64,000 bases of DNA from Aradus depressus (Eukaryota > Arthropoda > Insecta > Hemiptera > Aradidae), in NCBI GenBank assembly GCA_963662175.1, contig OY759218.1, positions 4,332,001 through 4,396,000 on the forward strand. Reading direction: 5' to 3'. Of the stretch, positions 32,616 through 44,404 are shown one piece after another (positions within the stretch are counted from its first letter, which is position 1; every line of letters starts with the position of its first letter). A program made the position numbers and the translations under genes. A model generated the notes under the pieces. It made no database searches and had not been told where the DNA came from. It saw nothing but the letters and a program-made list of their open reading frames with translations.

Positions 32616-35600
32616 ATGCCAAAAACAATGAAGACAGAGTCCCAGTTAAAACGTTTTGTAGCCAAGAAGGAGAATAAGTTTCGAAAGCTGCAGCTATTAT
32701 ATGATGCGTCCGTTGCTGCGGGCAGTGATCAAAGTAAGATCGCGATTTTCAAAAGTCGGTATGAAGATATAGAGGAGATCCGCTCAGGTTTCCAAGACCT
32801 GGTGGAGCATATCAATGACTTGGAGATCACCCTGGATCCGGATCATGTGCCCTCATATCAAAATTTGGAGGCCTTTGAGGAGATGTATTATGCCATCAAA
32901 ACAGCAGCTGGAAACTTGCTCAAGCCGGCTCAGTGTCCCGTAGAACAGACAGTAAAGGCAGTCCAACCTCGGCTACCCAAATTGTCACTGCCGACTTTCG
33001 ACGGATCTCTCAAGGGGTGGACCCCCTTTTATGAACAATTCAAATGTCTCATCCATGAGAATCCTGCCATCACCGCTGTGGAAAAGTTTCATTATCTGAT
33101 TTCGTCAGTTTCTGGCCCAGCCTTGTCTGTGGTTAGAACCTTGCCCATCAGTGAGGCCAACTATCCTATAGTTTGGGCCGCTCTCCTGAACAAGTATCAG
33201 AATAAAAGAATACTCGGTGCGGATATATTAGAAACTATATTCAATTTTCGTCCTCTTCACACTGAGTCACCAGAGAGTCTTAATCAATTTTTGGAGGTAT
33301 TTTGTGAGGCCGCTACCGCCTTACATAATTTAGAAATTGTAGACCTGCCTGGTTTTATATTGATGCATGTTGCCTTGCGCAGCCTGCCTTACGAGACGAA
33401 AAAGAATTTTGAGCGCCATCATATCAATCAAGAAATTCCAACTTGGAATAATCTTGTGACATACATACAGCACCAGACTCATGTTTTGGAGGTCTCTCAG
33501 ACCACTCAGCAGATCAAACTGAACCCTAGGATTCAATTTTCTGTTGGGAAGAAGACTTTATTACCAGCCAATAGGTTCGCCAAACGAGGATTTGTATCGA
33601 CATCAGCGCAGTCGCCTACTAATGCCTGCCCTGTCTGCAAACTTCATCATACTATTTATAAGTGTCCTGACTTTCTTCAATTGAAGCCACATCAGCGCCA
33701 AGAACGGGTTCAAGCCCTCAGGCTGTGTTTCAATTGTCTTAAAGGGACCCACTTACAGCCTAGATGCTCTTCCATGACATCATGCCTCACATGCGGTGCT
33801 CGCCATCACACTTATTTACATTCCAGTAGTTACCCATCTAGATTCAATACCATTATGAAGTCTTCTGAGCCCAGCACTGCGGCAGTTGATGCAGCTTTAC
33901 ATGCCTATAATCCACAGTCTCAAACAAGCTTCAAAACTGTGTTATTAGGTACTGCTTTAGTACATATACAGGACTATCTAGGTGAGTATCAGACCATCCG
34001 AGTATTGATCGATTCTGGGGCGCAAACATCTTTCGTCACGGCAGCATGTGTACAACGTTTGGGGTTACGTATTAAAAAATGTAATTTCCCTGTTGTAGGC
34101 CTAGGTCAGCATATTGTAGGTGACACTAAAGGGATGACCAGTTGTCGCATCAAGCCTCGAGATTCTGACCAACCGCAGTTCCAAGTGGAGGCAGTCATAT
34201 TACCTGAAATCACATCTAACATGCCAGGTACAAGTATTCCTTGTAATATTTATGATAAGTTTAAGCACCTGCCATTAGCTGATCCGAACTTCTGTACGTC
34301 AGCTCCAGTTGATTTCCTCATAGCCGCCGACCTTTTTCCTCATGTCTACGATGGTCAACGAATTGTACCAGGGACAGAATACCCTGCTGCCTTGCACAGC
34401 ATTTTTGGGTGGGTTATCACAGGAAAGATCGAACCTTGCTCTTCGCCATCTTCCCCTGTGACATCTCTTCATTCTACCTACAATTTTCAGTTGGACGAAA
34501 TTTTGAAACATTTTTGGGAAAGCGAAGAACCTCCTACGCTGCCAATAATCAATGAGGATAATATGAGGTGTGAGGAGATTTTTACTAATTTACATTACAG
34601 ACAAACCGATGGACGTTATGTTGTTCCTTTGCCCTTCTCTACTTCCAGACTCCCAACATGGACTGGAAGCTCTTACAGCTCTGCGCTGACTCGCTTGTTC
34701 GCTGTGGAACGTCGCCTTGCCCGACATCTTGACCTCAAGCGAGCTTACCAAGATTTTCTCGACGAATATGAAACACTTGGTCACATGACCCAGGTGCCTG
34801 AATATTCTCGTCTTGGTAACCCCCAATCTTATTTTATACCGCACCATGCTGTTTGTAAAATCTCTAGTTCTACGACTAAATTAAGAGTGGTGTTTGATGC
34901 CTCTTGTAAGTCTTCTAACCAGCCATCATTAAACAGCTTACTCTTAACTGGTCCCAAATTGCAACGGGACATTGTTGATATTATTTCTCGTTTTCGATTA
35001 CATCCTTATGTTTTCACTTCAGATATATCTAAAATGTACCGGCAGATCATAATCCGTCCAGAAGACAGGTTGAATCAACACATCTTGTGGCGACGGTCCC
35101 CTGAGGAGCCCGTCAAGGAGTATGAACTCAATACTGTTACCTATGGCCTTTCTGCGTCACCGTATCTCGCTCTTCGTACTCTTCAACAACTCGCCAACGA
35201 CGAAGGTGCGCGATTCCCTCAAGCCGCCAAGGTCCTATTGCAGGATGTTTACATTGATGATGTCCTCACTGGAGCTTCTACCGTGGAGGACGCCCAGAAC
35301 CTCAAACGAGACCTTATCAACTTGTTTCAGGCTGGAGGATTTCATCTTCGCAAATGGAGCAGCAACTGCCCCGAACTGATTCGTGACATCCCAAACGATC
35401 ACCATGAGACACCATTATCATTTGATCCTGACGGCCATGAAGTGATAAAGGTACTAGGTCTGCAGTGGAACGCCACCACCGATGCGTTTTCCTACGATTT
35501 GGCTGAGATCCAACCTATATGCACCAAGAGGTCAATACTTTCGCATATTGCTCGTACCTACGACCCTCTCGGCTGGTTGTCTCCAGTTATTTTCAGATCC

Positions 35601-37193
35601 AAGTGCCTCATACAACATCTTTGGCGTCTAGGGATCGGATGGGATGAACAGGTGCCTTCCTACTTGACAGATGAATGGACTTCTTACTGCGAGCAGTTGC
35701 ATCATCTATCTAGTATTCAGATTCCACGCTATATACTACAGCCAAACAGCACGTCATCCTGTTTAGTTGGATTCTGTGATGCGTCAGAGCGTGGGTACTG
35801 CGCAGTGGTGTATCTAGTTACTGTTGGAGAAACTAATAGCACAAGCCATCTCCTTATGGCGAAGTCCAAGGTAGCTCCCCTCAAGACATTAACTGTACCT
35901 CGGTTAGAGTTGTGTGGAGCCTTGCTTCTTACTAAACTTTTGAAATTTCTCTTGTCAACATTTGAAAATGTCATGACTCTGTCTAGTATCTTTGCCTTAA
36001 CGGATTCTACGACTGTCTTGTCATGGCTAAAGACGTCACCCCATCTCTTGAAAACATACGTTGCCACTAGAGTTACTCTTATTCTTGAAACACTCTCACC
36101 TACTTCGTGGCATCACTTACCCTCCGAATTAAATCCGGCAGACTGTGCTTCTCGAGGATTGCAGCCAAAACACCTCGTGAAACATCATCTGTGGTGGACA
36201 GGGCCTCCATGGCTCACTTCACACTCTTCTAATTGGCCGATTTATTCACCTTTTGACTTGCCACCTCATCTTCCCGAGCTGAAGAATTTAACCACTGTTA
36301 ACTCGTTTGTCCAAACCTCATGCAGTTCTTGGGACATATTAGAGAAGTATTCCTCTCTTTCAACACTTCAACGAGTAACAGCTTGGTGTTTGCGGTTCAA
36401 ATCTAATCTCAGATTGCCGTCTGATCAACGATGTCGAGGCCCGTTGACCTGTTTGGAACTTAATAATGCTCTGACCTTCATTATTAGAAGCGTCCAGCTA
36501 GAACATTTTCAGCAGGAGCTTTTAGCGATTTCGAAAAATCAGGATTGTCACGCTTCCATTCAACGCCTCCATCCGTTCGTCGACTCCGTGGGTCTTTTGA
36601 GGGTGGGGGGTAGACTGAAACACGCCTCACTCCCTGAAGCCTCTATTTATCCGGTCATATTACCCAACTCGAGCCATCTGAGCACGTTGCTGATTGACTA
36701 TTACCATTTAAAGTACTTGCACACAGGTCCGCGGGCTGTGCAATCTTTGGTAAGTCGGCAATATTGGATACTATCTGCCAGGAAGGCCATCAGATCTCGA
36801 CTGTCAAAATGCCTCGTCTGCTTCAGGTCGAAAGCTTCACCAGTCTTACCTCTCATGGGAGATCTCCCACAACCTCGGGTAACCCAGGCACGACCCTTTA
36901 TAAACGTCGGTATAGATTTCGGAGGTCCTTTCATAATAAAGGAAAGCAAGCGGCGCAATGCAAGGACGTCTAAGTGTTATTTGTGCCTATTCGTTTGCTT
37001 CTCGACGAAGGCGGTTCATCTCGAAGTCGTTTCAGACTTATCTACTAGTGCCTTTCTAGCATCCCTGGATCGATTTGTGGCGCGGCGTGGACTTTGCCAC
37101 AACATATATACTGACTGTGGAACGAATTTTCTTGGAGCCAGTCGTTATCTTGGAGACCTCTACCAAGTCATACGGACGTCAACCCGTCCATAG
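32616..37193 (+). pseudogene. gag-pol: BEL gag-pol polyprotein, frameshifted in integrase
   Basis: 1525 codons encode the structural Gag and enzymes for replication of the element. Gag has a DUF1759-type core (PTFDGSLKGWTPFYEQF, ~residues 128-150) and two knuckle-like clusters (CPVCKLHH ~338, CFNCLKGTH and CLTCGARHH ~370-400). Protease: VLIDSGAQTSFV (~465). RT: YIDDVLTG (~880) with SASPYLALR before it. RNase H: GFCDASERGYC (~1052), PRLELCGALL, LTDSTTVLSWL and NPADCASRG. Integrase: HHCC finger (HLKYLHTG..CLVCFRSK, ~1364-1410), DFGGPF (~1433) and DCGTNFLG (~1502). The frame then ends in TSTRP-stop. The rest of integrase, including the third catalytic acid, continues in another frame (37190-37804). 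The break is a single indel near 37170-37190. Confidence 0.95.
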
Positions 37194-37804
37194 CGGATTA
37201 TCTCCATCAGAGAAATATTCAATGGCATTTTAACCCTCCGTCCGCTCCTCACTTCGGGGGTCTATGGGAAGCCGGTATTAAGTCGGCGAAATTACACCTG
37301 AAAAGGGTTGTGAGGGACCAAGCCCTCACGTTTGAGGAGTACACCACACTTTTCTCCAAGATTGAGGCGATGCTCAATTCACGTCCGCTGTGTTCCCTCT
37401 CAACGGATCCCAGTGAAATCGACGTATTGACGCCAGGACATTTCCTTATTGGGGCCCCCCTTCTAGCCGTACCGGAGCACAACATTCAAGAACTCCAAAT
37501 GAACCACCTCAACCGATGGCAACTGATCCTGCGCTCCAGTCAGCATTTCTGGATTAGGTGGTCCCGCGATTATTTGCATACCCTCCAGCAGAGATGCAAA
37601 TGGTTCACCGCCCCACCAGATCTGAAGATTGGCGATCTGGTTCTGCTTGTCGAGGCGAAGACTCCGCCCCTGCAGTGGCGCCTCGGAAGAGTGCAGGAGG
37701 TTCACCGAGGACAGGACGGTGTAGTGAGAGTTGCTACTGTGCGCACCTCTCAAGGGACCTATCTTCGCCCTGTGGTGAAGCTCTGTCCCCTGCCTACACC
37801 GTAA
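37190..37804 (+). pseudogene. BEL integrase C-terminus, out-of-frame continuation
   Basis: This frame carries on the polyprotein without overlap to spare: it begins near SIADYLHQRN and contains HFGGLWEAGIKSAK, which supplies the third catalytic acid of the D,D,E triad. NSRPLC, LTPGHFLIGAPL, WSRDYLHTLQQR and LKIGDLVLL follow, all typical of the BEL/Pao integrase tail and DUF5641-like end. It stops at PLPTP (37804). It has no start codon of its own that makes biological sense. Confidence 0.93.
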
Positions 37805-37984
37805 TTCCCAATTCTTCCTTCCTCCTTCCTTTCCTTTCCTTTCCTTTCCTTTTCCTACTCTCCCTGTTTTTTATTTCTTTTATCTAACCGCCGGTGGTTA
37901 TTTTTTTATTTTTGAAAGAATTCTTTTATTTTTTTGTACTTATTATTTGACTAGAAATCCCAAGCGTGATTTCGGTGGGGGGTA
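37805..37984 (+). promoter_or_regulatory. BEL 3' untranslated region and polypurine tract
   Basis: A C/T-rich stretch (repeated CCTTTCCTTTCC) and AT-rich sequence lead to GGTGGGGGGTA (37974-37984), the purine-rich primer just before the LTR. Confidence 0.75.
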
Positions 37985-38306
37985 TGTTGAGGCCTGGCAT
38001 TTCCCTATTCCTTCCCCCCCCCCCCCCCCCCTCCCCTGCCTTGTAGTGAGTGTACATCGCAGCGCCACCAGGCCCGTTGCAGCTAGCGCAATCTATCTAT
38101 GAGAGGGGAGCGGACCTGAACTATCATCAGTAGTTGTTGATCATCTGACCTGATCTGTCGAACATCAATTGTTGACCATCTAACCTGGTCCATCACCTAA
38201 CCTTGACCTCGTTCACCCATGCCGTGAGTAGAGGCCATGCTTTCATTTTTACCTTTTTTTATATACAGTCCACTTTTATCAGTTATACATACACCCGGCG
38301 TGTACA
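37985..38306 (+). repeat. BEL 3' LTR
   Basis: 322 bp, same sequence as the 5' LTR apart from a shorter C tract near 38014-38035. Followed by the AGTGT duplication. Confidence 0.95.
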
Positions 38307-38311
38307 AGTGT

Positions 38312-38598
38312 AATTAATTAATAAAAGAGTTGACCATATCGAATGTCATTCCTGGTGTCTTGGACGGTTTTAAGTTTTCTACCACCCTGGGTCCTTCTGA
38401 TTTAACGAACTAGCAGATCATAGAAAGATTTAAAAATAAATGTAGATATGAATAAATATAAGAACATTTTTGTAGCTAATTAAGCGCACAAACATGAAAT
38501 GTTAAACAAAATAAATTTAAAAAAAATGTTTTAAGTTAATATTATCTTTTGAAGCCACCTCAATAAAAAATTTAACGCCCTGGCCCTGGACAATGGCT
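38312..38598. other. non-coding spacer
   Basis: AT-rich, no recognisable content. Confidence 0.4.
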
Positions 38599-38716
38599 TT
38601 TATGTACTACATTGCCTGCTTAGAGCCTTTATGTACTACATTGCCTGCTTAGAGCCTTTATGTACTACATTGCCTGCTTAGAGCCTTTATGTACTACATT
38701 GCCTGCTTAGAGCCTT
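38599..38716. repeat. 29-bp tandem repeat, four copies
   Basis: TATGTACTACATTGCCTGC + TTAGAGCCTT repeats with exact 29-bp spacing (starts 38601, 38630, …) and no visible differences between copies, suggesting recent amplification. Confidence 0.9.
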
Positions 38717-38987
38717 GAAATAAGGAGCTTCTTTGAAATGTTTTTCACAAACTATTACTTTACTTTGGATAGGCCGAAGCAAGTGTGCATGCCAATTTCA
38801 TATTTCCTCTTAGTACTCGTATATACTATATTGTAATTTTTTTCTGCATAATATACATATGTCCACATAAATATTTCATCCTCCCTTAGATATATCATAA
38901 ATATATAAGTTAAATCCTATTTTCTCCTTATCTTTACTCGACAGCTATACTCTAGATCATATGTAGAATGTTGACAATAAATTTAAC

Positions 38988-40181
38988 TAAAGTAATCCCT
39001 CAACATTCTTTTCGCGGACATAGAAATGGGCAATGATTTAACTTCCGCGAATAGAAGGTTCGGTTATTCGCGGACGTTAAAATGGGTATAATTCAACATT
39101 TGCAAAAATCTCGGTTATGTACGTAATCGCTAGGAGAGTTTCGTGACTGTTTTATTAACGAAGTGAAAACTTATTTCTCAAAATCTAGCCTTCAAAGTGC
39201 TTCTTATTGTTGATATTGCACCTTGCCATCCCTCCAGTTTAAAGCAGCGATTCCAAATGTTGAGGTGGTATTTTTGCCACCCAACACAACATCATTGTTA
39301 CAACCCCTTAAAGGAATAATAGCTGCATTTGAAACTTATTACACAAGACGTTCTACATTTGATCGAATGCAGTTCTGAAGAAACAGTAACATCTAGAAAG
39401 TATACTAGAAATATTTCTTGGTGGTAGGCGAATGTAGTGGACTTACTCAGTGTGCAGCGGGGGGTCCCTGATATGTGTCCTGTTCTCTGACCTCTTCTTT
39501 AATAAGATTTACCACCTGAAGATGTCAGTTGTAAAAAATAAACTATGTTGCACTGATACATCCTTTATTACTTATTCAGTAACATCTTGTTGGAAGAAAT
39601 TCAGCATAGCAAATTATCTATCGATGAATCTTTAAAGGAACTGGAGACAAGCTCCATCAATACTTGTTGGCGTAATCACTGGCCGCTAGTGGTGGGGAAA
39701 CAAAACAAATTGCCAGTAATTGCAAATCAAGAAGAAGAGATTTTGACGATAGCTCATGAAATTGGGGTGAAGGTTTTGGAGATACGAAAAAAAATGAAAT
39801 TGAAGACCTATTGAATTCCCATAAAATCAGTCTATCTGAGGAGCTCTGTTAGAAATGATTGAAGAAAAAAACCAGGCATCAGAAGAAAGTGAAGTTGATG
39901 AGGAGGGTAAAAAATGTTCTTCAAATGTCCTTCAAGAACAACTGATTCAAAAAGCCATGGAATACGATCCAACCCTTATTCGGAGCTCAAATTTAAAAGG
40001 GCAATCGAGGCTGCGACAACTCCATACGTTGGAGAAAAATTTCGTTTCTATGAACACTTTAGTTTCTGACTGGAACGTTAACCCCCCTTAAAGCATAGAA
40101 AGATAGATTCAACATTCGCGAATTCGACATACGCGCGGGTAACGGGGGGAAAAACCCCGCCAATGTTGAGGGATTACGGTA
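38988..40181 (+). mobile_element. Tigger/pogo-type DNA transposon, complete ends, dead
   Basis: Inverted termini: (A)AGTAATCCCTCAACATT at 38990-39007 and its inverse AATGTTGAGGGATTAC at the right end (to 40179). Both are flanked by TA (38988-38989 and 40180-40181), the target duplication of the Tc1/mariner-pogo group. The 1.19-kb length is about half that of a typical autonomous Tigger, implying internal deletion. CGCGGAC/CGCGAA motifs repeat near both ends. Confidence 0.8.
39125..40095 (+). pseudogene. Tigger/pogo (jerky-type) transposase remnant
   Basis: Several frames encode pieces of a DDE_1 transposase: DCFINEVKTYFS (~39131), then a frame with NVEVVFLPPNTTSLLQPL (39255-39310), the hallmark near the third catalytic residue, and GIIAAFETYYTRR. 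The C-terminal region follows at 39587-39811 (SLKELETSSINTCWRNHW) and 39855-40091. Stops and shifts separate them. The N-terminal CENP-B-like DNA-binding domains and first catalytic Asp are missing, so the gene is non-functional. Confidence 0.8.
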
Positions 40182-41240
40182 CTCACATATTCTCATATGC
40201 ATAGTTTATAAATACGAGTAGTCTAACTTTACATCCACCATTGAATTAAGTTTATTTAATTTTTCTTCTAAAATTTTCAGAAAATTAATAGCATACGCCA
40301 AAATTTGTTTTGATGTTAATGAAATTGCAAATAACTGCAGTGCTTTAGTTGGTAAACAGTTAATAAATTTAGCAAGAAATAATTAGTGTAAACTGGGCGG
40401 TTCAAACAAGGGCCGAGGGCAAAGGAAGGGCGATTAGGTTAATATGATTCTACTTAGCATAGCAGGGACCTCGAGGCGAGACAGAGCTTCCCTTACCCAT
40501 CCCTCGGGGTAACAACACGACCACATCCATACTTCTTACTTCCCCAGCTCTATTTTTTAAACAAAGTCATGAAAGAGGATCAATTATTAAAAAAATTGTT
40601 TCATATATATATATATATATTTTTTAAATTTGTATTATGTATATTTACAATCTGTCAAAAGAAACCACAAATAAATTTGATGTTTTGCCGTTATTAATTA
40701 AAAATGATTGGTATTAGGATTCAGTGCGATAGGAACTATACAAAGAAAATCGAATAAATTTTTTTACAAAGGGAGAGGGAAAATTCTTACTTATCCGGAC
40801 AAGAAAGTTTTATAGGGGACTACGAACTTAGGAGACCTCCCAGTAGCTACGCCACCGACGTTAATAAATCTCGGGTCCGATTCGTACAAAGTACCAAGTG
40901 AAAATTACTTTCCCAACTCTTCAAACTAGAGGATTTATGAGAAAGACCCCCTCCCAGAAAAAGGAAAATTTAATAATTTAATTCAGGTGAAAAAGTCTAA
41001 TGTATTTGTCACGAATTCAATTGAAACTGAAAATTTTCTTTTATATTTTTTTCTGTTCAAGGTAAATGGGGTAGATGACAGTAAAAAAAATGTGATAAAT
41101 TTTTGTTTTGTATAATTGGTCAAGGTCTGGAGACATCGAAAAACAATTGTATTTGTCAAATAAAATAAGATTATTCATTATTTTTGGGAAATAAATGAGT
41201 TAAATTAAAGCCAATAGTCACGTGACATGAAACACCAATC
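40182..41240. other. AT-rich non-coding region
   Basis: No gene recognised. A (TA)n run lies near 40605-40620, and a possible family A head scrap (ACTTCCCCAGCTCTAT) at ~40540-40556. Confidence 0.45.
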
Positions 41241-41402
41241 AGAGCGCGTGACGTCACGCCTTGCTAAACCCAACTTTGTAGTGTAGGCGGTTCATTGTTG
41301 TTCTGTAATTTCTTGCTCTAAAATATTGTTTTTCATTGATTTTTGACGTGTTAATTCAATTTTCTCAATACGACAACAACAAGTCTTTGCGAGGACACAG
41401 GT

Positions 41403-42247
41403 TTTACAAAAGCAAACAGCTGTAATTTGCCCAAAATTGATGTGGTATCCTGGGACAGTTTTTCGCATCGAACAGTGATTTCTGCTCAGCAGAATTCCGA
41501 AATGTCAAAACTTCTATGTAAGTATTCAACTATACACATTAGCGTAGAATAGTTTGTGCCAATATTTTATTTAATGGTGCATAGCTACTTATTTTCCCAA
41601 ATTATTGTTTTTGAGGTTACACGTCAGAAGAGAAAAATATCTTTCTCTAACACTCACTGATGATTTTAGATTAAAATGCTGATGGCTTAATTTGATTCCA
41701 GGTCTTCACGAGCGTCGTATGGAGATGATGCCGTAAGTTATGTGCAGCTAAAGGGTGATGGCAAACTGTGTACCGTGAAGTGTAAAATGTGCCCAGAACA
41801 TAAAATTCGTGCGAAGTTATATACAGTGACATTGATTGTTGCGAAATGTTGCGAATCATTTTTAAAGAAGGTTGTATTAACAGATAATGTAATAAAGAAA
41901 ATTGAGGAAATGACTAGAGAACAGCACAAAAGCAGCCTTTGGTTTGAATTAAGATATGGACGGATAACAGCATCAAAAGCTTTTGAAGTGAGCCGATGCA
42001 AAACAAATGATGGAACTCTTATATCAGTTATCATGGGTGGTAAAATTCCAGACACCCGAGCTATGAAACGTGGCAGAATTTTAGAGGATGCAGTAAGGAA
42101 AACTGTTGAATTGAAGCTCGGAAAAAAGTAAGTAAAAAAGTGTGGTCTGATGTTGAGCCAAAAGTTTCCCATGATTGCTGGTTCACCTGATGGAATCTGT
42201 GAGGACCAACCTGGTTTTAACCGTATTTGTGACACAGATCCCATAAT
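41403..42247 (+). pseudogene. YqaJ-like nuclease gene, two exons, truncated
   Basis: Exon 1 (41403-41517) reads FTKANSCNLPKIDVVSWDS and then, one frame over, SNSDFCSAEFRNVKTS, so it contains a frameshift. It ends at a canonical donor (GTAAGT at 41518). The acceptor TTTGATTCCAG (41691-41701) opens exon 2, which begins SSRASYGDDAVSYVQLKGDG and keeps frame across the junction. Exon 2 has CTVKCKMCPEHK, then the YqaJ core WFELRYGRITASKAFEVSRC, MGGKIPDTRAMKRGRILED and, after an in-frame TAA (42129), MIAGSPDGIC. YqaJ proteins are phage-lambda-exonuclease-like. The central Cys/His segment and the final catalytic Lys-containing motif after GSPDG are missing. It is a pseudogene of a transposon accessory gene, though a host-domesticated origin cannot be excluded. 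Confidence 0.75.
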
Positions 42248-42481
42248 ATAATATTCCATATACCTAATTCTCCATATCTTTCGGCAACTGTAACAAAAAA
42301 ATATTTGTACACATTACTGTAAAAATAATTGAAAAACAATGTTATATCTAACCTTAATAGTCGTACATTATTTATTTTAAAATACAATGTTATATGTAAG
42401 ATATATAGTAGGTACATTTTTTTTATAATTTACGTATTAAATAAACAGAAACAAGGAACAAATATGCAATAAAAACTTACA

Positions 42482-42680
42482 TCAAAATGGTCTTCACAAA
42501 AATACATTCGAGAATCTGTAGATAAACATTTTGGGTGCCGTCTTGCAAGTTTTAGCCAATTTATTCGCATTCGTTTCTTGTTAGGTACATAAATAAACAA
42601 TTTGTTTGGTGTTTTAATAGTTGTACTTTTCATTGAGGCACTACACAGTACTTGTAAAACTTGGAGTTCATTGTAATAGA
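42482..42680 (-). pseudogene. THAP zinc-finger exon
   Basis: The minus strand reads YCVVPQ, then with a one-base shift KSTTIKTPNKLFIYVPNKK, WLKLARR and YFCEDHFD, ending at a splice donor (GAT|GTAAGT, donor at 42481 downward). These are the elements of the C2CH THAP finger (CxxxxC…CxxH plus the AVPTF-like spacing). The missing base falls at the second zinc-binding Cys codon, so the finger is broken. THAP domains in such transposases bind the element ends. Confidence 0.75.
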
Positions 42681-42746
42681 GTAATATTCAAAACACTTGT
42701 TATAGACTCGGCCACACAGCTGTTTGTTTCGCAAGGCGTGACGTCA

Positions 42747-43264
42747 ATCGACACGCCGTAACAGTTTGGTGTGTTTTGGCAGGAAAATTAAAATGGGTAT
42801 ACAAAAATGCAAAATACATAACGTAAATGTTTGTTTTTTGTTGAAATATTAATATTTTGGGTAAAATAGACGTTAAGGTAATATATGAACAAGTTTCTCA
42901 AAAATTGTCAACTAGCCCATTATTCTAAATGTGATGGACCGAAGCGTGCTTGTTGAGATCAATGGCTTAACTACCCCTCCTCACAAGTATCTGCCTACGC
43001 CACCCTTCTTTCATCAGTGTCAGGTGGTAGAACCATTCCTCTTTTGTGTTTGACAAACAAAGAAATCTCCCCTTGTGCCGTCTGGATTGAAGAGGGACTG
43101 CATGAAGAATGCCACTTGGTAAAGCTGCCGTGTGCTCCAACATACAAGAGACCATCACCATCACAACTCCTTCAATACGCATACCGCATCTTTCTAACTT
43201 GAGAAAATCCGACATACTGTGGAAATTTATAATGAATGAAAAATTATAATTATTCATAGAAAAA
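42747..43264. other. non-coding spacer
   Basis: No recognised gene. The pair of overlapping frames at 42967-43293 lacks any family motif. Confidence 0.4.
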
Positions 43265-43947
43265 ATGTCGTCGGTTATATATTTGCCCAGCACGAATTAA
43301 TGAATTACGTTTTCCTGTCTCATTACACGGCCAATGGATCGTTTGGGCTAAAAGTCAACATTTAACTTACACTGCTAATAAATTCATTACACGGGCAGTT
43401 ATTAGGTATTTGAGTGGATCCCTCCTTCTCTGGACCCCCTTTCACCCTATAGGTGCCATCCTTCTGTGGTTTTGAATTTAAATATAAAATTGCATGATAC
43501 ATTCTTACATCTGCAGTTATTTGGATTTTTGAGTTAAGCCTCCCCTCTGATCCCCCTCCCCTTCGCCTGATTCCTTTGAAAACTACGAGGTGCTGTCCTT
43601 ACAGGGATTTTAATATATACATATGAAATTTTGAGTCAATATATTCATTACAACGGCAGTTATTAAAGTTTTTGTGTTAAGCCTCCCCTCTAATTCCGCC
43701 TTTTCCTTTAGCCGATTTGGCTGAAAATCAGTAGGTGTGGTCCTTAGAGGGTTTTGGATACACATTTCAAGGTTCGTGTGTATATATATATACATTCTAT
43801 CGGGAGTTATCGTGTTCACTGACACATACATACACAGATTTTTTTTTTTATCTTTGGAATATAGAGGTCGGAAAACATGAAACTCTGCATCGAATTTTTG
43901 ACCGATTACATATCTTCCCCTATACTTGGTACAGCTGGGCAAGTAAA
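43265..43947 (-). repeat. family A copy, reverse, near complete
   Basis: It starts GTCGTCGGTTATATATTTGC and CAGCACGAATTAATGAATTA, contains three modules, a TGACACATACATACACAG microsatellite-like stretch and AGGTCGGAAAACATGAAA, and ends with the head hairpin (CTATACTTGGTACAGCTGG). About 680 bp. Confidence 0.85.
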
Positions 43948-44404
43948 ATGTACGCTTTGGCTACTGTATCTTACATTTACCAATTATATATAAATATATT
44001 ATATATTTTAGATAAAATAAATGAATAAAGTAAAAATTAAGAATTATAAATCCGTCAATTAAATGGGATTTATTTTAGATAAAATAAATAAAGAAAGTAA
44101 ATTGGAGAATTCTATATCTTTTAATTATGTGGATATAATAAGCCAGCTGAGATATTTTGAAAATATTTACTATGAACCTGCGGTCGCCCGGACCGGTTCC
44201 AGTGACCATCTTTTTTGTTTTTGTGAACGGCCCGAATCGTAAATCAATCTCATTGTGTATATTAAAATATACCTCAATGTTTATTTTTTTAAATACATAA
44301 ACAGAGAGGTTTTTGATGAGATAAATAAACGGAAAAACATTTTGAATATAATATTTATTTGAATCAAATTGAAAATTTACTTCATTTGATGTATTAAAGT
44401 AGAT
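43948..44404. other. AT-rich non-coding spacer
   Basis: No recognised gene or repeat, except short runs of ATAAATA-type sequence. Confidence 0.4.

Larger units (their letters stand above)
31870..38311 (+). mobile_element. BEL/Pao LTR retrotransposon
   Basis: LTRs at 31875-32201 (327 bp) and 37985-38306 (322 bp) both run TGTTGAGGCC … CGGCGTGTACA and appear identical except for the length of a poly-C tract. They are flanked by the 5-bp direct repeat AGTGT (31870-31874, 38307-38311). One gag-pol frame fills the middle, with BEL/Pao-type protease, RT (YIDD), RNase H and integrase; there is no env. LTR identity points to a recent insertion. A single frameshift in integrase is the only obvious lesion. 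Confidence 0.95.
41249..42746. mobile_element. ISL2EU-type DNA transposon remnant
   Basis: TGACGTCACGCCTTGC at 41249-41264 is repeated in inverse as GCAAGGCGTGACGTCA at 42731-42746. The flanks extend the similarity weakly (ACACCAA on both sides), so the true ends may lie up to ~30 bp further out. Between them a YqaJ-nuclease gene (plus strand) and a THAP-finger exon (minus strand) converge. That gene pair is characteristic of ISL2EU elements. No DDE transposase core remains. Confidence 0.65.

Noticed and set aside
41738..42259. 173-codon minus frame opposite the YqaJ gene
   Set aside because: It is the antisense shadow of YqaJ exon 2, whose plus-strand motifs are clear.
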